DNA from: Burkholderia sp. Ax-1724
Lineage (GTDB): Bacteria > Pseudomonadota > Gammaproteobacteria > Burkholderiales > Burkholderiaceae
Assembly: GCF_011752995.1 (NCBI RefSeq)
Contig: NZ_VWWL01000009.1
Coordinates: 243,694 to 307,693 of the forward strand
Direction: 5' to 3'
Length of the DNA: 64,000 nucleotides
Positions within the stretch are counted from its first letter, which is position 1. Each line of letters begins with the position of its first letter. This document shows positions 41,326-50,282 of the stretch, in pieces. The notes under the pieces are model-generated. The model was given only the letters and a program-made list of their open reading frames with translations, did no database searches and was not told where the DNA came from. Both the position numbers and the translations under genes were made by a program.

Positions 41326-42549
41326 TCAGTGCGTGATCGAAGCGGCGGCGGGATGGGCGGCCGGAGGGTCCGCGGCTGCGGCCGACGCTGGTGGCCCGTC
41401 GCTTACGGGCCGTGCCTCGACGCGCTGACCCGGCTGCACCTTCTGCCAGCCATCGACGATCAGACGCTCGCCGGCCTTGAGCCCATCGCGCACGGTCCAG
41501 CGGCCTTCGCCCTGTTCGCCGAGATCGACGTTGCGGCGAACCACGGTGCCGTCGTCGGCCACGAGCGCGACGCTCGCCACGCCGTTATCGAGCTGCACCG
41601 CGCGCTCGGGAATGCGGATGCCGCGCAGATTGCCCGCCGCGATGATGCGCCCGCGCACGAACTGCCCCGGCAATAGCGTGCGCGCAGGATTGGCGAATTG
41701 CGCGCGCACGGTCTGCGTGCCGGTGGACGGATCGACGACGAGATCGGCGAAGTCGAGAAAGCCGCGCTCGCTGTAGACCTGGCCGTTGGCGAGAATCAGT
41801 TGCACCTCGACGTGCTTCATGTCGGTCGGCTTGCGCGCGCCCGACTGGATCTGCTGCTCGATGTCGAGCGTTGCCGTGTTCGACTGCGTGAACACGGCGT
41901 TGATCGGCGTAAGCTGATTGACCTGGGTGAGCAGGGTGGCCGCGCCCGCGCTCACCAGCGCGCCTTCGGTGACGAGCGCGCGGCCCGCGCGCCCGGCGAT
42001 CGGCGTGCGCACGATGCAGCGGTCGAGCCGTAGCTGCGCCAGCGAAACGGCTGCCCGAGCATCGGCAACGTTGGCCTGGGCCTGCTGCTGCGTCGCGAGC
42101 GCGGCGTCGTATTCCTGCGCACTCACCGCATGGCGGCCGACGAGCAGCTTGAAACGATCGACAACCGAGGCTGCGTTGTCGCGTACGGCGGTCGCACGCG
42201 CGAGTGCCGCCTGCGCCTGCTGCAATTGCGCGCGATAGTCGCTGGGGTCGATCTGGAACAGCGGCGCGTTGGCCGCGAGATCCGTGCCTTCCTGGTAGAG
42301 CGTGCGCTGAACGATACCGTCGACGCGCGCGCGAATCTCCGCGGTGCGCACCGCCTCGATACGGCCGGGCAGTTCGACCACATCGGCGACAGGCGTAGTC
42401 GAGATCGTTTCGACGAGCACGGGGAGCGGCGGCATCGATGCGGCGGTGGGGGCTTCCTGCCGGTCGTTGCAACCGGCAACGAGTAGCGGCAAACCCGCGA
42501 TCAGAAGCAGTACGGCACGACTACGCAGACGGTATGCGGAGCAGAGCAA
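41326..42549 (-). CDS. RND periplasmic adaptor (AcrA/MexA family) lipoprotein
   Basis: A 407-residue membrane-fusion protein. The signal peptide ends in LLVAGC with the lipidated cysteine at 27. It has the usual barrel-sandwich-hairpin layout: VELPGRIEAVRTAEIRARVDGIV near 57-79, a coiled-coil hairpin around 105-175, RTPIAGRAGRALVTEGALVSAG near 180-201 and the C-terminal beta domain. A proline/alanine-rich tail follows. The start is TTG at 42549, with AGGAG seven bases upstream; no ATG is available. It is the first gene of the efflux operon and has its own promoter at 42683-42710. No regulator gene is adjacent. Confidence 0.92.
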   Translation of the reverse strand: MLCSAYRLRSRAVLLLIAGLPLLVAGCNDRQEAPTAASMPPLPVLVETISTTPVADVVELPGRIEAVRTAEIRARVDGIVQRTLYQEGTDLAANAPLFQIDPSDYRAQLQQAQAALARATAVRDNAASVVDRFKLLVGRHAVSAQEYDAALATQQQAQANVADARAAVSLAQLRLDRCIVRTPIAGRAGRALVTEGALVSAGAATLLTQVNQLTPINAVFTQSNTATLDIEQQIQSGARKPTDMKHVEVQLILANGQVYSERGFLDFADLVVDPSTGTQTVRAQFANPARTLLPGQFVRGRIIAAGNLRGIRIPERAVQLDNGVASVALVADDGTVVRRNVDLGEQGEGRWTVRDGLKAGERLIVDGWQKVQPGQRVEARPVSDGPPASAAAADPPAAHPAAASITH

Positions 42550-42682
42550 GAGAGACTCCTCGTGAAGGCACTACTCTTTTTTACGCGTGAGATCGACTAC
42601 GGTTTAACGGCGTTATGCTTGATTGCGCCAGGCGCTATTGAACAGCAGGCGGACACGACAATGCCCGAAAAGATTTCCGTTG

Positions 42683-42710
42683 ATCGTACATTGTCTGGAT
42701 AACTTGTCAA
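42683..42710 (-). promoter_or_regulatory. Sigma-70 promoter of the RND efflux operon
   Basis: On the minus strand TTGACA (42710-42705) is followed after 16 bp by TACGAT (42688-42683). The -35 box is perfect and the -10 matches four of six positions. It lies about 135 bp upstream of the adaptor start, leaving a 5' leader of about 125 nt. Confidence 0.6.
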
Positions 42711-42723
42711 TTTATTTTGGGTG

Positions 42724-42746
42724 TTGCGAGTTGAATGAACTCGCAA
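42724..42746. repeat. 9-bp inverted repeat just upstream of the efflux promoter
   Basis: TTGCGAGTT (42724-42732) and AACTCGCAA (42738-42746) form a perfect dyad with a 5-bp spacer. It lies 14 bp upstream of the -35 box and is not followed by a T-run on either strand, so an activator or repressor site is more likely than a terminator. Confidence 0.55.
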
Positions 42747-42836
42747 CAGGAGAGATGTCATTGAATTCACAATTAAGTAAATTTCACAAGAAGCGGCAAT
42801 AAGTTCACAAATGAGAACTTTGCATGACGATGCTTT

Positions 42837-43140
42837 TTAAATGGATTTCTGTGAGTTTTTTCTCGCATGCAAATGGCACGCCACCCGAGCGGCTAAATAC
42901 AGAAGTGTGCCGACAAATAGCGTGGCCAGTTCCCAGTAGAGCAGCAAGACGAGTACTTCCATATCGTCGGGATTGGCAAGCTCGTCGTTGCCTGTAGCAG
43001 ACAGAAGCGATGAACCTATCCACCGAGTCCGGCATATTGAAAGGCAATCTGTCGATTACATAGGTCAGTTGCCATCCGCCTATCATGGATAGCGCAACGA
43101 GAACCGGAACGGCCAATATCTTCGTGGCAATTTTTCTCAT
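42837..43140 (-). pseudogene. Frameshifted small two-TM membrane protein, immunity-like family member C
   Basis: The minus strand starts at ATG 43140 with MRKIATKILAVPVLVALSM, a membrane helix with GGWQL and the block PFNMPDSVDRFI. Near 42995-43008 the frame breaks. Shifting by one base restores SATGNDELANPDDMEVLVLLLYW, a second membrane helix and a basic tail HLHARKNSQKSI, ending in TAA at 42837-42839. The restored protein of about 100 residues matches the intact gene at 4849-5148 in length, two-helix layout and the GGWxL, F(D/N)MP and PDD(I/M)E blocks. It is therefore a single-base frameshift of a real gene (or a sequencing error). No toxin gene is next to it. Confidence 0.65.
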
Positions 43141-43430
43141 ATATTTTGCAGCGGTACGGAAACCGGTCAATGTGCCTCTTATATTGATTCAAAAAACTGC
43201 CTGGCCGGATTTACCGTTCATTGACGCGTCGACAACGGCACTCCTGCTTTCAAGCAGCAAGTCGTGGAGTGCGCAGAGTAGGGCAAGGTAGAGATAAGAA
43301 AAATCGGAAAACTCTGAAAAATTGCAGAGCTAAGTATTCTGCCGATTTCGGTTGAACGACCAACCTCATAAGAAGCACAAGAAAAAGAGCCAGGCGCAGC
43401 ACTTTCCGCAAACGCCCGGCCCCCAATCGC
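43141..43430. other. AT-richer spacer with a possible gene tail
   Basis: A 290-bp lower-GC spacer between the frameshifted membrane gene and the amino-acid permease. On the minus strand an open stretch without start codon, reading ...SYLYLALLCALHDLLLES... and ending at the TGA at 43189-43191, may be a remnant, but no family is recognised. No hairpin with T-run marks the end of the permease gene. Confidence 0.3.
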
Positions 43431-44894
43431 TCACCGGCGCCGCTCCGGATTCCGCAGCGCCGAATGATTGCGCCCATACGACAGATAAATCGTCATCCCG
43501 ATCACGAGCCACACGACGAGCCGCAACCATGTAATGAGCGGCAGCCCCACCATCAGCAGCAGACAGAACAGGATGCCCAGCACCGGTACGACCGGCACGC
43601 CGGGCACGCGGAACGGGCGCATCGCGTTCGAATCGCTGCGGCGCAGATAGATCACCGCGCCGCACACGAGGATGAACGCGAACAGCGTGCCGATGCTGAC
43701 CATCTCGCCCAGCACGCCGATCGGCGTCAACGCGGCGACCACCGCAACGACCGCGCCGATCAGCATCTGGCTCAGATACGGCGTCTGCAGACGCGGATGC
43801 ACGTTCGCAAAGAGCGGCGGCAGCAAGCCGTCCTGCGACATCGTGAAGAAGATGCGGCTCTGTCCATAGAGCAGCACGAGAATCACGGTCGTCAGCCCCG
43901 TCAGCGCGCCGATCTTGATCAGGATCGCGAACCAGTTCAGGCCGATCGCGTCGACGCCTTTCGCGATCGGATCGGGAACGTTCAGATCGGCGTAGGGCAC
44001 GAGCCCGGTGAGCACGCCCGCAACGAGGATATAGAGCACCGTGCAGATGACCAGCGAACCGAGGATGCCGATCGGCATGTCGCGTTGCGGCTGTCGCGCT
44101 TCCTGCGCGGCAGTGGACACCGCATCGAAACCGATGAACGCGAAGAACACCACGGCCGAGCCGCGCAGAATGCCGCTCATGCCGAAGCTGCCGAACTGCC
44201 CGGTATTGGCCGGAATGAACGGATGCCAGTTTTCGGGCTTGATGAAGAACACGCCGATCGCAATGAACGCCACCACCACCACGAGCTTGATCGCGACCAT
44301 CACGTTGTTGAGCCGCGCGGATTCTTTGGTGCCGAGCACGAGCATCGTCGTGAGGATCGCGACGATGAGCACGGCCGGCAGATTGACGAGGCCGGTGACG
44401 CTCGAACCGTCGGCGAGCTTGACGACGGTGCCGGGCGCGGCGGCGAGAGCCGGTGGAATGTTGATGCCCACGTTGCGCAGCAGACTCACGATATAGCCCG
44501 ACCAGCCGACCGCGACGGTCGCCGCGCCCATTGCATATTCGAGGATCAGGTCCCAGCCGATGATCCACGCGAAGATCTCGCCGAGCGTCGCATAGGTGTA
44601 CGTGTAACTGCTGCCGCACACGGGCAGCATCGCCGCGAGTTCCGAGTAGCACAGGCCGACGAACGCGCACGCGATGCCGCCCAGCACGAACGACAGCGTG
44701 ATGCTTGGGCCTGCGAATTGTGCGGCGGCCGTGCCGGTTAGCACGAAAATGCCCGCGCCGATGATCGCACCGATGCCCATTGCCGTGATGCTGGCCGCGC
44801 CGAGCGTTTTCGACAGCGCGTGGGCGCCTTCCACGTCGGCGCTTCCGACGATATCGGCGATGGTCTTGCGCGCCATGTAATTCGTATTGGCCAT
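43431..44894 (-). CDS. APC-family amino-acid permease
   Basis: A 487-residue inner-membrane transporter with twelve or more helices. The APC signature GAIIGAGIFVLTGTAAA lies near 42-58, and FFAFIGFDAVSTAAQEARQPQRDMP near 249-273, typical of the cationic amino-acid transporter branch (YhdG/YfnA-like). It probably imports amino acids or related amines with protons. The start at 44894 gives the usual N-terminus MANTNYMARKTIADI; the frame is open 24 codons further without similarity. It is a single gene. The specific substrate is unknown. Confidence 0.9.
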   Translation of the reverse strand: MANTNYMARKTIADIVGSADVEGAHALSKTLGAASITAMGIGAIIGAGIFVLTGTAAAQFAGPSITLSFVLGGIACAFVGLCYSELAAMLPVCGSSYTYTYATLGEIFAWIIGWDLILEYAMGAATVAVGWSGYIVSLLRNVGINIPPALAAAPGTVVKLADGSSVTGLVNLPAVLIVAILTTMLVLGTKESARLNNVMVAIKLVVVVAFIAIGVFFIKPENWHPFIPANTGQFGSFGMSGILRGSAVVFFAFIGFDAVSTAAQEARQPQRDMPIGILGSLVICTVLYILVAGVLTGLVPYADLNVPDPIAKGVDAIGLNWFAILIKIGALTGLTTVILVLLYGQSRIFFTMSQDGLLPPLFANVHPRLQTPYLSQMLIGAVVAVVAALTPIGVLGEMVSIGTLFAFILVCGAVIYLRRSDSNAMRPFRVPGVPVVPVLGILFCLLLMVGLPLITWLRLVVWLVIGMTIYLSYGRNHSALRNPERRR

Positions 44895-45742
44895 GATGAT
44901 CGTCCCGTTCAGATGATGATGGGTCACGAACCGGCCCGGCTTGCGTCGGCTCGCGAAGCACGGCAAACAACATCCGTTCCCGAGGAACGGCAGCGGTAAA
45001 GCAGAAGCAAGCCCGATGGAAGAAGGTTGAATTCAGTGTATGCCGGATTAAAAGCAAAGGGAAATATCCGCGGGTTTTATCGACAGCGAAAAGACGCGGG
45101 AGATGTTCTATCGTGGCGTATTTGATGCACGGCGAGAATCTGGATTCGCGGATTGCGATTACAAGCTCTCCTATTGATTAAGTGGATTATTGCAATGTGC
45201 ACTTGCGGAATTCACGGAAAGAAGAGGGCACGCGATCCTTGTTATAGCGGAACACATGGGTGCGCCCGCAGCGCAGCACTACGCAACGATCGTGACAGGC
45301 GGCTTCAAGAACGAGTGAAGCAGCAAGACACGACTGCTACCTTCGTGCCTGACGCGCTATCGCGATACCGGTCTTCGCAACGGACTGAAGCGCGAAACCA
45401 TCCGTCGTCTCCTCACCATCAACACACGTCGCGACCGCTGCGGCATGCGCCGCGAAACACGGTAAAGCGTTTTCCCCATTACTTTACGAATGCCTGACAC
45501 TTTCACGCCCCAGTCATGTTTATTAAACGAAATCGTTATATTTCACACTGATAATGCCGCCCATCGCGATATTCCAAATGGATTGCGCTGCCTTTTCGTA
45601 ACCGGACCGGGAGACCGTTCCCGTTGACGAGGCCGTTGTCCGCCCAGTTTATTCATGTAGTTTCAGATCAATAAGAATGAATTAACGGAATCTGGCGGCG
45701 TAACGTACGCCGGATATTTTATTTTTAATAGGGCAATTGGGT
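44895..45742. other. 848-bp intergenic region, no gene recognised
   Basis: The gap between the divergent permease and GH92 genes holds no supported gene. A 114-codon plus-strand frame at 45153 has a mixed, basic composition and no family resemblance. A 12-bp dyad AACGAAATCGTT lies at 45536-45547, about 200 bp before the GH92 start, followed by AT-rich sequence (TATATTTC), and could be an operator of a sugar regulator. The stretch 45650-45742 is AT-rich and probably contains the GH92 promoter. Confidence 0.4.
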
Positions 45743-48685
45743 ATGTTAAATAAAATACGGCTTGGGGCGGTAGGAACACTTACCACATTAATCCTGGCGG
45801 GGTGCGGGGGCAGCACGAACAACACGGCTCCGTCGTCGCCGTCATCGCCGCAGGGCGGATCGCCGACCTCACCTGGCGGGTCGACCACGACGCCGCCGTC
45901 GGGTGGCTCGACGACCCCGCCGGTCGCGCAGTCGCTGACGCAATACGTCAATCCGCTGATCGGCACGGCGCCGGGCACTTCGCCGACGCCGACCGCGCAC
46001 GGCGCGGGCGGCAACACGCTGCCGGCGGCCGGACTGCCGTCGGGCATGGTGCAGTGGGGGCCCGATACCAATACGACGCCGGCTTCCAGCTCCACCGCCG
46101 AACCGGGTTCGCCCTCTGGCTACTACTACGATCTCAACTCGATCGCGGGTTTCAGCCTGACGCACATGAGCGGCACCGGCGGGCAGGGCAACGACGGTGA
46201 AATTCCGTTCGTCGCGACCACCAGCCTCGCGAATCTGACGCCGACGTTCTCGCACGCGAACGAGACGGCCAAGCCCGGCTACTACGCCGTCGCGCTCGAC
46301 AACTCGGTGAAGGTCGAGCTGACCGCCACGCTGCGCACGGGCTTCGGGCGCTTCACGTTCCCGGCGAACAACCCGGCGTTCATCCATATCGACACCACCC
46401 GCACCAATACGCTGCAATCGACGACGGGCCAGATTACCCAGATCTCGAGCACCGAAGTCGCGGGCTATACGGTGGGCGGCAATTTCGAAAGCTCGTCGAG
46501 CCGCGTGCCGGTTTACTTCTACGCCGAGTTCAGCCAGCCGATCCAGTCCTCGACGGTCAGCGCCGGCGTTGCCGACCTGTCCTTCGCGCCGGGCGCGCAA
46601 GTGCTCGTGAAGGTCGGCATTTCGTACGTCAGCATGGCCAATGCCAAGCAGAATCTCGACACCGAGAATGCCGGCTGGGACTTCGACGGCATCAAGAATG
46701 CCGCCGACACGGCCTGGAATCAGCGCCTCAGCACGATCGCCATCACGCCGAGTTCGAGCGACTCGATGACCAACTTCTACACGGCGCTCTACCACGCGCT
46801 GTGGGCGCCGAGCATCTTCAGCGACACGAACGGCCAGTACCTCGGCTTCGACGGTACGGTCCACACGGTCGCCAACGGCCAGAACGCGCAGTACACCGGC
46901 TTCTCGAACTGGGACGTCTATCGTTCGCAGATGCCGTTGCGCGCAATGCTGTTCCCGACCGAGACGAGCGACATGGTGCAGTCGCTGCTCAACGACGCGG
47001 ACCAGTGCGGTGCGATTCCGCGCTGGGTCAACGACAACTACGATTCGGGCACGATGGTCGGCGACGGCGGCACGAACATCGTGGCGACCGCGTACGCGTT
47101 CGGAGCGCAGAAGTTCGACACGACCGGCGCGCTGAATCACATCATGGCGCAGTTGAACACGAACAACCTGGCCGTGTGCAAGAACTCGGGCGGCAGCACG
47201 ATCGGCGTGAACGGCGGGCGGTCGACCTATCTTAAGTTCGGCTACATCACGTCGGGCGAAAGCGCGATCGCGTCGTCGAGCCTCGAATACAACCAGACCG
47301 ATTTCGCCGCCTCGCAATTTGCGGCCGCGCTCGGCAACACGTGGATGGCGAAGCAGGCGCTGGGCCGTTCGGCCGGCTGGCAGTACTCGATCGACACCGC
47401 CGATACGCCGCCGCTGCTCACCGCGCGTACGACGGGCGGGGCATACACGAACGAAACCCAGAGCAGTACTGACAATTACGAGCAAGGCAGCGCGGAGCAG
47501 TACACGTGGATGGTGCCCTGGAATCTTTCCGGACTCGTCTCGCTGCTCGGTGGCAACAGCACGGTGCAGACACGCCTCGACACCATGCAGACCCAGCTCA
47601 ATGCCGGCAACGGGTCGCCTTACCTGTACATCGGCAACGAGCCCTCGTTTGCGATTCCCTGGGTGTACAACTGGGCTGGCGCACCGTCCAAGACGTCCGA
47701 CCTGATTCAGAAAATCGTCACGACGCAGTTCGCGGCGACGCCGGGCGGTCTGCCGGGCAACGACGATATGGGCGCGATGTCGAGCTGGTATGTCTGGGCG
47801 ATGATCGGCATGTATCCGGAAGTCCCCGGCGTGGCGGGTTTCGCATTGCATAGCCCGCAGGTTGCAGCAGCCACGATCACGCTGGAGAACGGCAAGCAGA
47901 TCAAGATCACGGCTCCTGGCGCACCGAACTCGAACTACGTGCAGTCGCTGATGGTCAACGGCAAGGCGGCCAATGCGCCGTGGCTGTCGTTTGCCGACGT
48001 CTCGAACGGCGGCTCGCTCGCCTATTCGATGGGCAGCTCGGCATCGAGCTGGGGTACCGATCCGTCCAATCCGCCGCCGTCGTTCGGTCTGCCTGAATAC
48101 ACGAGCCTCGCCGACGCCTTCAACAACCAGGGCTTCAGCCTCGACGGCAGCAGCGCTACCGCCGGTACCGGCGCGGCATTCGACGGCAGCCTGAACAGCC
48201 TGTCGACGACGGCCCTCGCGGCAGCGATCGGTTCGTCGGGCAGCGTGACGACGCTCGGCGCAACGTTCTCGTTGCCGGTCAACCTGACGCAGAACCAGCA
48301 GTCGCTCGATAACGTGGTCGTGGCCGGTCAGACGATCGACATGCCGGCCGGTTCGAAGGGCTCGAGCCTCGTGTTCCTCGGCGCATCGGGCAACGGGCCG
48401 AGCACCGGCACGGTGACGGTTTACTACACGGACGGCACGAGCCTCTCCGCATCGCTGACGCTCGACGACGGCACGTTGAATGGCGGCGGCGGCACGCTGA
48501 CGAATACGGCCGCGGTGACGATGACCTATCGCAACAACGCGTCGGGTGCCCGTGACAACACGAAGAGCTATCTGTTCTCGCAGGCGATCGCGATCGACCC
48601 GACCAAGATCGTGCAGAGCGTGACGCTGCCCGCGAATGTCAGCGCCGGCAAGATGCACGTTTTCGGCATCTCGGTAGCGGGCTGA
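45743..48685 (+). CDS. GH92-type alpha-mannosidase lipoprotein
   Basis: A 980-residue secreted lipoprotein. The lipobox is LILAGC (cysteine 21), followed by a Ser/Thr/Pro/Gly linker to about residue 62. The GH92 region has YVNPLIGTAPG near 68, GFSLTHMSGTGGQG, the SNWDVYRSQMPL block and the very characteristic GNDDMGAMSSWYVWAMIGMYP near 671-691. GH92 enzymes are calcium-dependent exo-alpha-mannosidases acting on mannans and N-glycans. The last 200 residues (after PEYTSLADAFNNQGFSLDG) form an extra beta-sandwich-like domain, perhaps carbohydrate-binding. The start at 45743 is preferred to TTG 45737. There is no neighbouring glycan gene, and a terminator follows at 48834. Confidence 0.85.
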   Translation: MLNKIRLGAVGTLTTLILAGCGGSTNNTAPSSPSSPQGGSPTSPGGSTTTPPSGGSTTPPVAQSLTQYVNPLIGTAPGTSPTPTAHGAGGNTLPAAGLPSGMVQWGPDTNTTPASSSTAEPGSPSGYYYDLNSIAGFSLTHMSGTGGQGNDGEIPFVATTSLANLTPTFSHANETAKPGYYAVALDNSVKVELTATLRTGFGRFTFPANNPAFIHIDTTRTNTLQSTTGQITQISSTEVAGYTVGGNFESSSSRVPVYFYAEFSQPIQSSTVSAGVADLSFAPGAQVLVKVGISYVSMANAKQNLDTENAGWDFDGIKNAADTAWNQRLSTIAITPSSSDSMTNFYTALYHALWAPSIFSDTNGQYLGFDGTVHTVANGQNAQYTGFSNWDVYRSQMPLRAMLFPTETSDMVQSLLNDADQCGAIPRWVNDNYDSGTMVGDGGTNIVATAYAFGAQKFDTTGALNHIMAQLNTNNLAVCKNSGGSTIGVNGGRSTYLKFGYITSGESAIASSSLEYNQTDFAASQFAAALGNTWMAKQALGRSAGWQYSIDTADTPPLLTARTTGGAYTNETQSSTDNYEQGSAEQYTWMVPWNLSGLVSLLGGNSTVQTRLDTMQTQLNAGNGSPYLYIGNEPSFAIPWVYNWAGAPSKTSDLIQKIVTTQFAATPGGLPGNDDMGAMSSWYVWAMIGMYPEVPGVAGFALHSPQVAAATITLENGKQIKITAPGAPNSNYVQSLMVNGKAANAPWLSFADVSNGGSLAYSMGSSASSWGTDPSNPPPSFGLPEYTSLADAFNNQGFSLDGSSATAGTGAAFDGSLNSLSTTALAAAIGSSGSVTTLGATFSLPVNLTQNQQSLDNVVVAGQTIDMPAGSKGSSLVFLGASGNGPSTGTVTVYYTDGTSLSASLTLDDGTLNGGGGTLTNTAAVTMTYRNNASGARDNTKSYLFSQAIAIDPTKIVQSVTLPANVSAGKMHVFGISVAG

Positions 48686-48833
48686 TGGAAATACGCGTAT
48701 CCGGCCATGATGACGGTTTGATTGACGTCATGACGGCGGGATGCGCGGTTCGATGAATCGATCGTTTCGGGTTGCGGGGTTGTCCTGGAATGTGTGGCGA
48801 GGATGGTCGATTCAGGTATTGATGGACAAACGA

Positions 48834-48860
48834 ACGCCCGCGGATAGCGGGCGTTTTACT
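48834..48860 (+). terminator. Intrinsic terminator after the GH92 gene
   Basis: The stem CGCCCGC with GCGGGCG and a five-base loop (GATAG side) is followed by TTTTACTTT. It lies about 150 bp behind the GH92 stop. The rest of 48686-49055 shows no gene. Confidence 0.75.
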
Positions 48861-49055
48861 TTCTGCCATGTTTTTCGCGGGCGGTAGCTACTGTTCTACG
48901 ACGAAGCGCTTTCAGCGAACCAATGCCGTGGTGTCATAGTGCCGGTGGCGTGGTTGCTCCGCTATTGGGCAAAGGCCACGAAAGACTGCGAAGTCGCGTC
49001 ATTGACTGGATGGCGACAAAGTTGACCGGGAAGCTGAACCGGAAATCCCCTCGCA

Positions 49056-50123
49056 TCAAAACAGATGCCGGATCCCCGCACCATAGGTGCTGCCCGAAGG
49101 ATGCGCGGAAATCCTGTCGTACGAATACACACCATAGACATCCGTGCGTTTCGAGAGATAGTAGTCGTAGCCGATCGATCCCGTGTTATGCACCGAATCC
49201 TGGTTTGATGGCGCGCTCTGCCGGGTGGTGGCCCATGAGACGAGTATGTACGATACCGCAGTCACCGGAATGGATACGCCGAGCTGGTACGTATGCGTGC
49301 CAATGTGCGAAGTCGTGGTATTCGTGGTCTGGAGTGTGCCGTAGAACTTCGCGAACTGCGCGTTATAGGTCGCACCCGCGAGGTAGAGCGTTTGATCCAC
49401 CCCAGGAGAATTCGGCGCCCCTCGCACCCGCTGAGCCGAAAACGCGGCCTGCACAGGCCCATGCTCGTAGACGAGGTGCAGGCCGAGATTGTCGCGCCCC
49501 TGCTGACCCGCCACGCTGCTGACCGAATACTGAACGACACCCGTCAGCCCGTAGAACGAAGGCGAATAGTAGCCGAGCGTATTGCCCCAGACGGTATCGC
49601 CGATCACCTGTCCGTTGTAGCCTGCCACGTACGACTGCACGACGAGCGGCGAAAACACGACGGACGATCCGAACGGATTGAGCATGCTCTGGTTCAGATA
49701 CGTCTGCGTCGTCTGCAGGCCGAACTTGACTGTCCCGTAGGTGTCGTTTGCCAGCCCCACATACGCGTTACGCGAGAACAGGCCATCGGTGGTGTTGCGG
49801 CCCATCTGGCCGGTATTGGGCCGAAAAAAGCTTTCGAGCTTGAAAATGACGCGAGTCCCGCCACCCAGCGCCTCATTGCCGCTCATGCCCCAGTATGAGG
49901 TCGTGAGTCCGCCGCCGCCCATCTGAACCGTCCCCTTCGGTGTCGTGCTGAGCTTCGACTGGGTAACGTACGTGCCGATCAAACCGTACAGGTTAACCGA
50001 CGACGAATCGTCGCCTGAAAGCGTGGCCGCATGCGCATCGCCCACACACATGGCAAGAGAGGCACAGGCGAGAGAGGCAACGCTGATTGCACGAAGCTTT
50101 CCGGATCCCTGGCTTTGATTCAT
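49056..50123 (-). CDS. Gram-negative porin
   Basis: A 355-residue outer-membrane porin of the OmpC/Porin_4 type common in Burkholderiales. A signal peptide ends near ...CVGDAHA (about 32); the barrel starts with SSVNLYGLIGTYV, contains GNEALGGGTRVIFKLESFF and RNAYVGLANDTYGTVKFG, and ends with GIRHLF, the terminal aromatic for Bam-dependent insertion. It lies downstream of the MFS gene and lig genes on the same strand (159-bp gap), so it probably admits the aromatic acid or dicarboxylate used by that pathway. Confidence 0.9.
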   Translation of the reverse strand: MNQSQGSGKLRAISVASLACASLAMCVGDAHAATLSGDDSSSVNLYGLIGTYVTQSKLSTTPKGTVQMGGGGLTTSYWGMSGNEALGGGTRVIFKLESFFRPNTGQMGRNTTDGLFSRNAYVGLANDTYGTVKFGLQTTQTYLNQSMLNPFGSSVVFSPLVVQSYVAGYNGQVIGDTVWGNTLGYYSPSFYGLTGVVQYSVSSVAGQQGRDNLGLHLVYEHGPVQAAFSAQRVRGAPNSPGVDQTLYLAGATYNAQFAKFYGTLQTTNTTTSHIGTHTYQLGVSIPVTAVSYILVSWATTRQSAPSNQDSVHNTGSIGYDYYLSKRTDVYGVYSYDRISAHPSGSTYGAGIRHLF

Positions 50124-50282
50124 GATTTGTCATCCTGATTAATTGTTATTTTTTTCGACACCTGTCCGGGGCGTCGGCCACGAGCCGCACCCCGATGACA
50201 GGATCGAAACGAAGAGATAAGGTGGATCGGAGCGACGACAGTACCGGCTGAAGCGGATACGCCCCGATGCCGCGAAAACCCG

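Noticed and set aside
45153..45497. 114-codon plus-strand frame in the long gap before GH92
   Set aside because: No ribosome-binding site, mixed basic composition and no recognisable domain.
45869..48658. 929-codon open frame on the minus strand
   Set aside because: Antisense to the GH92 gene, Arg/Val/His-rich, without start signals or motifs.
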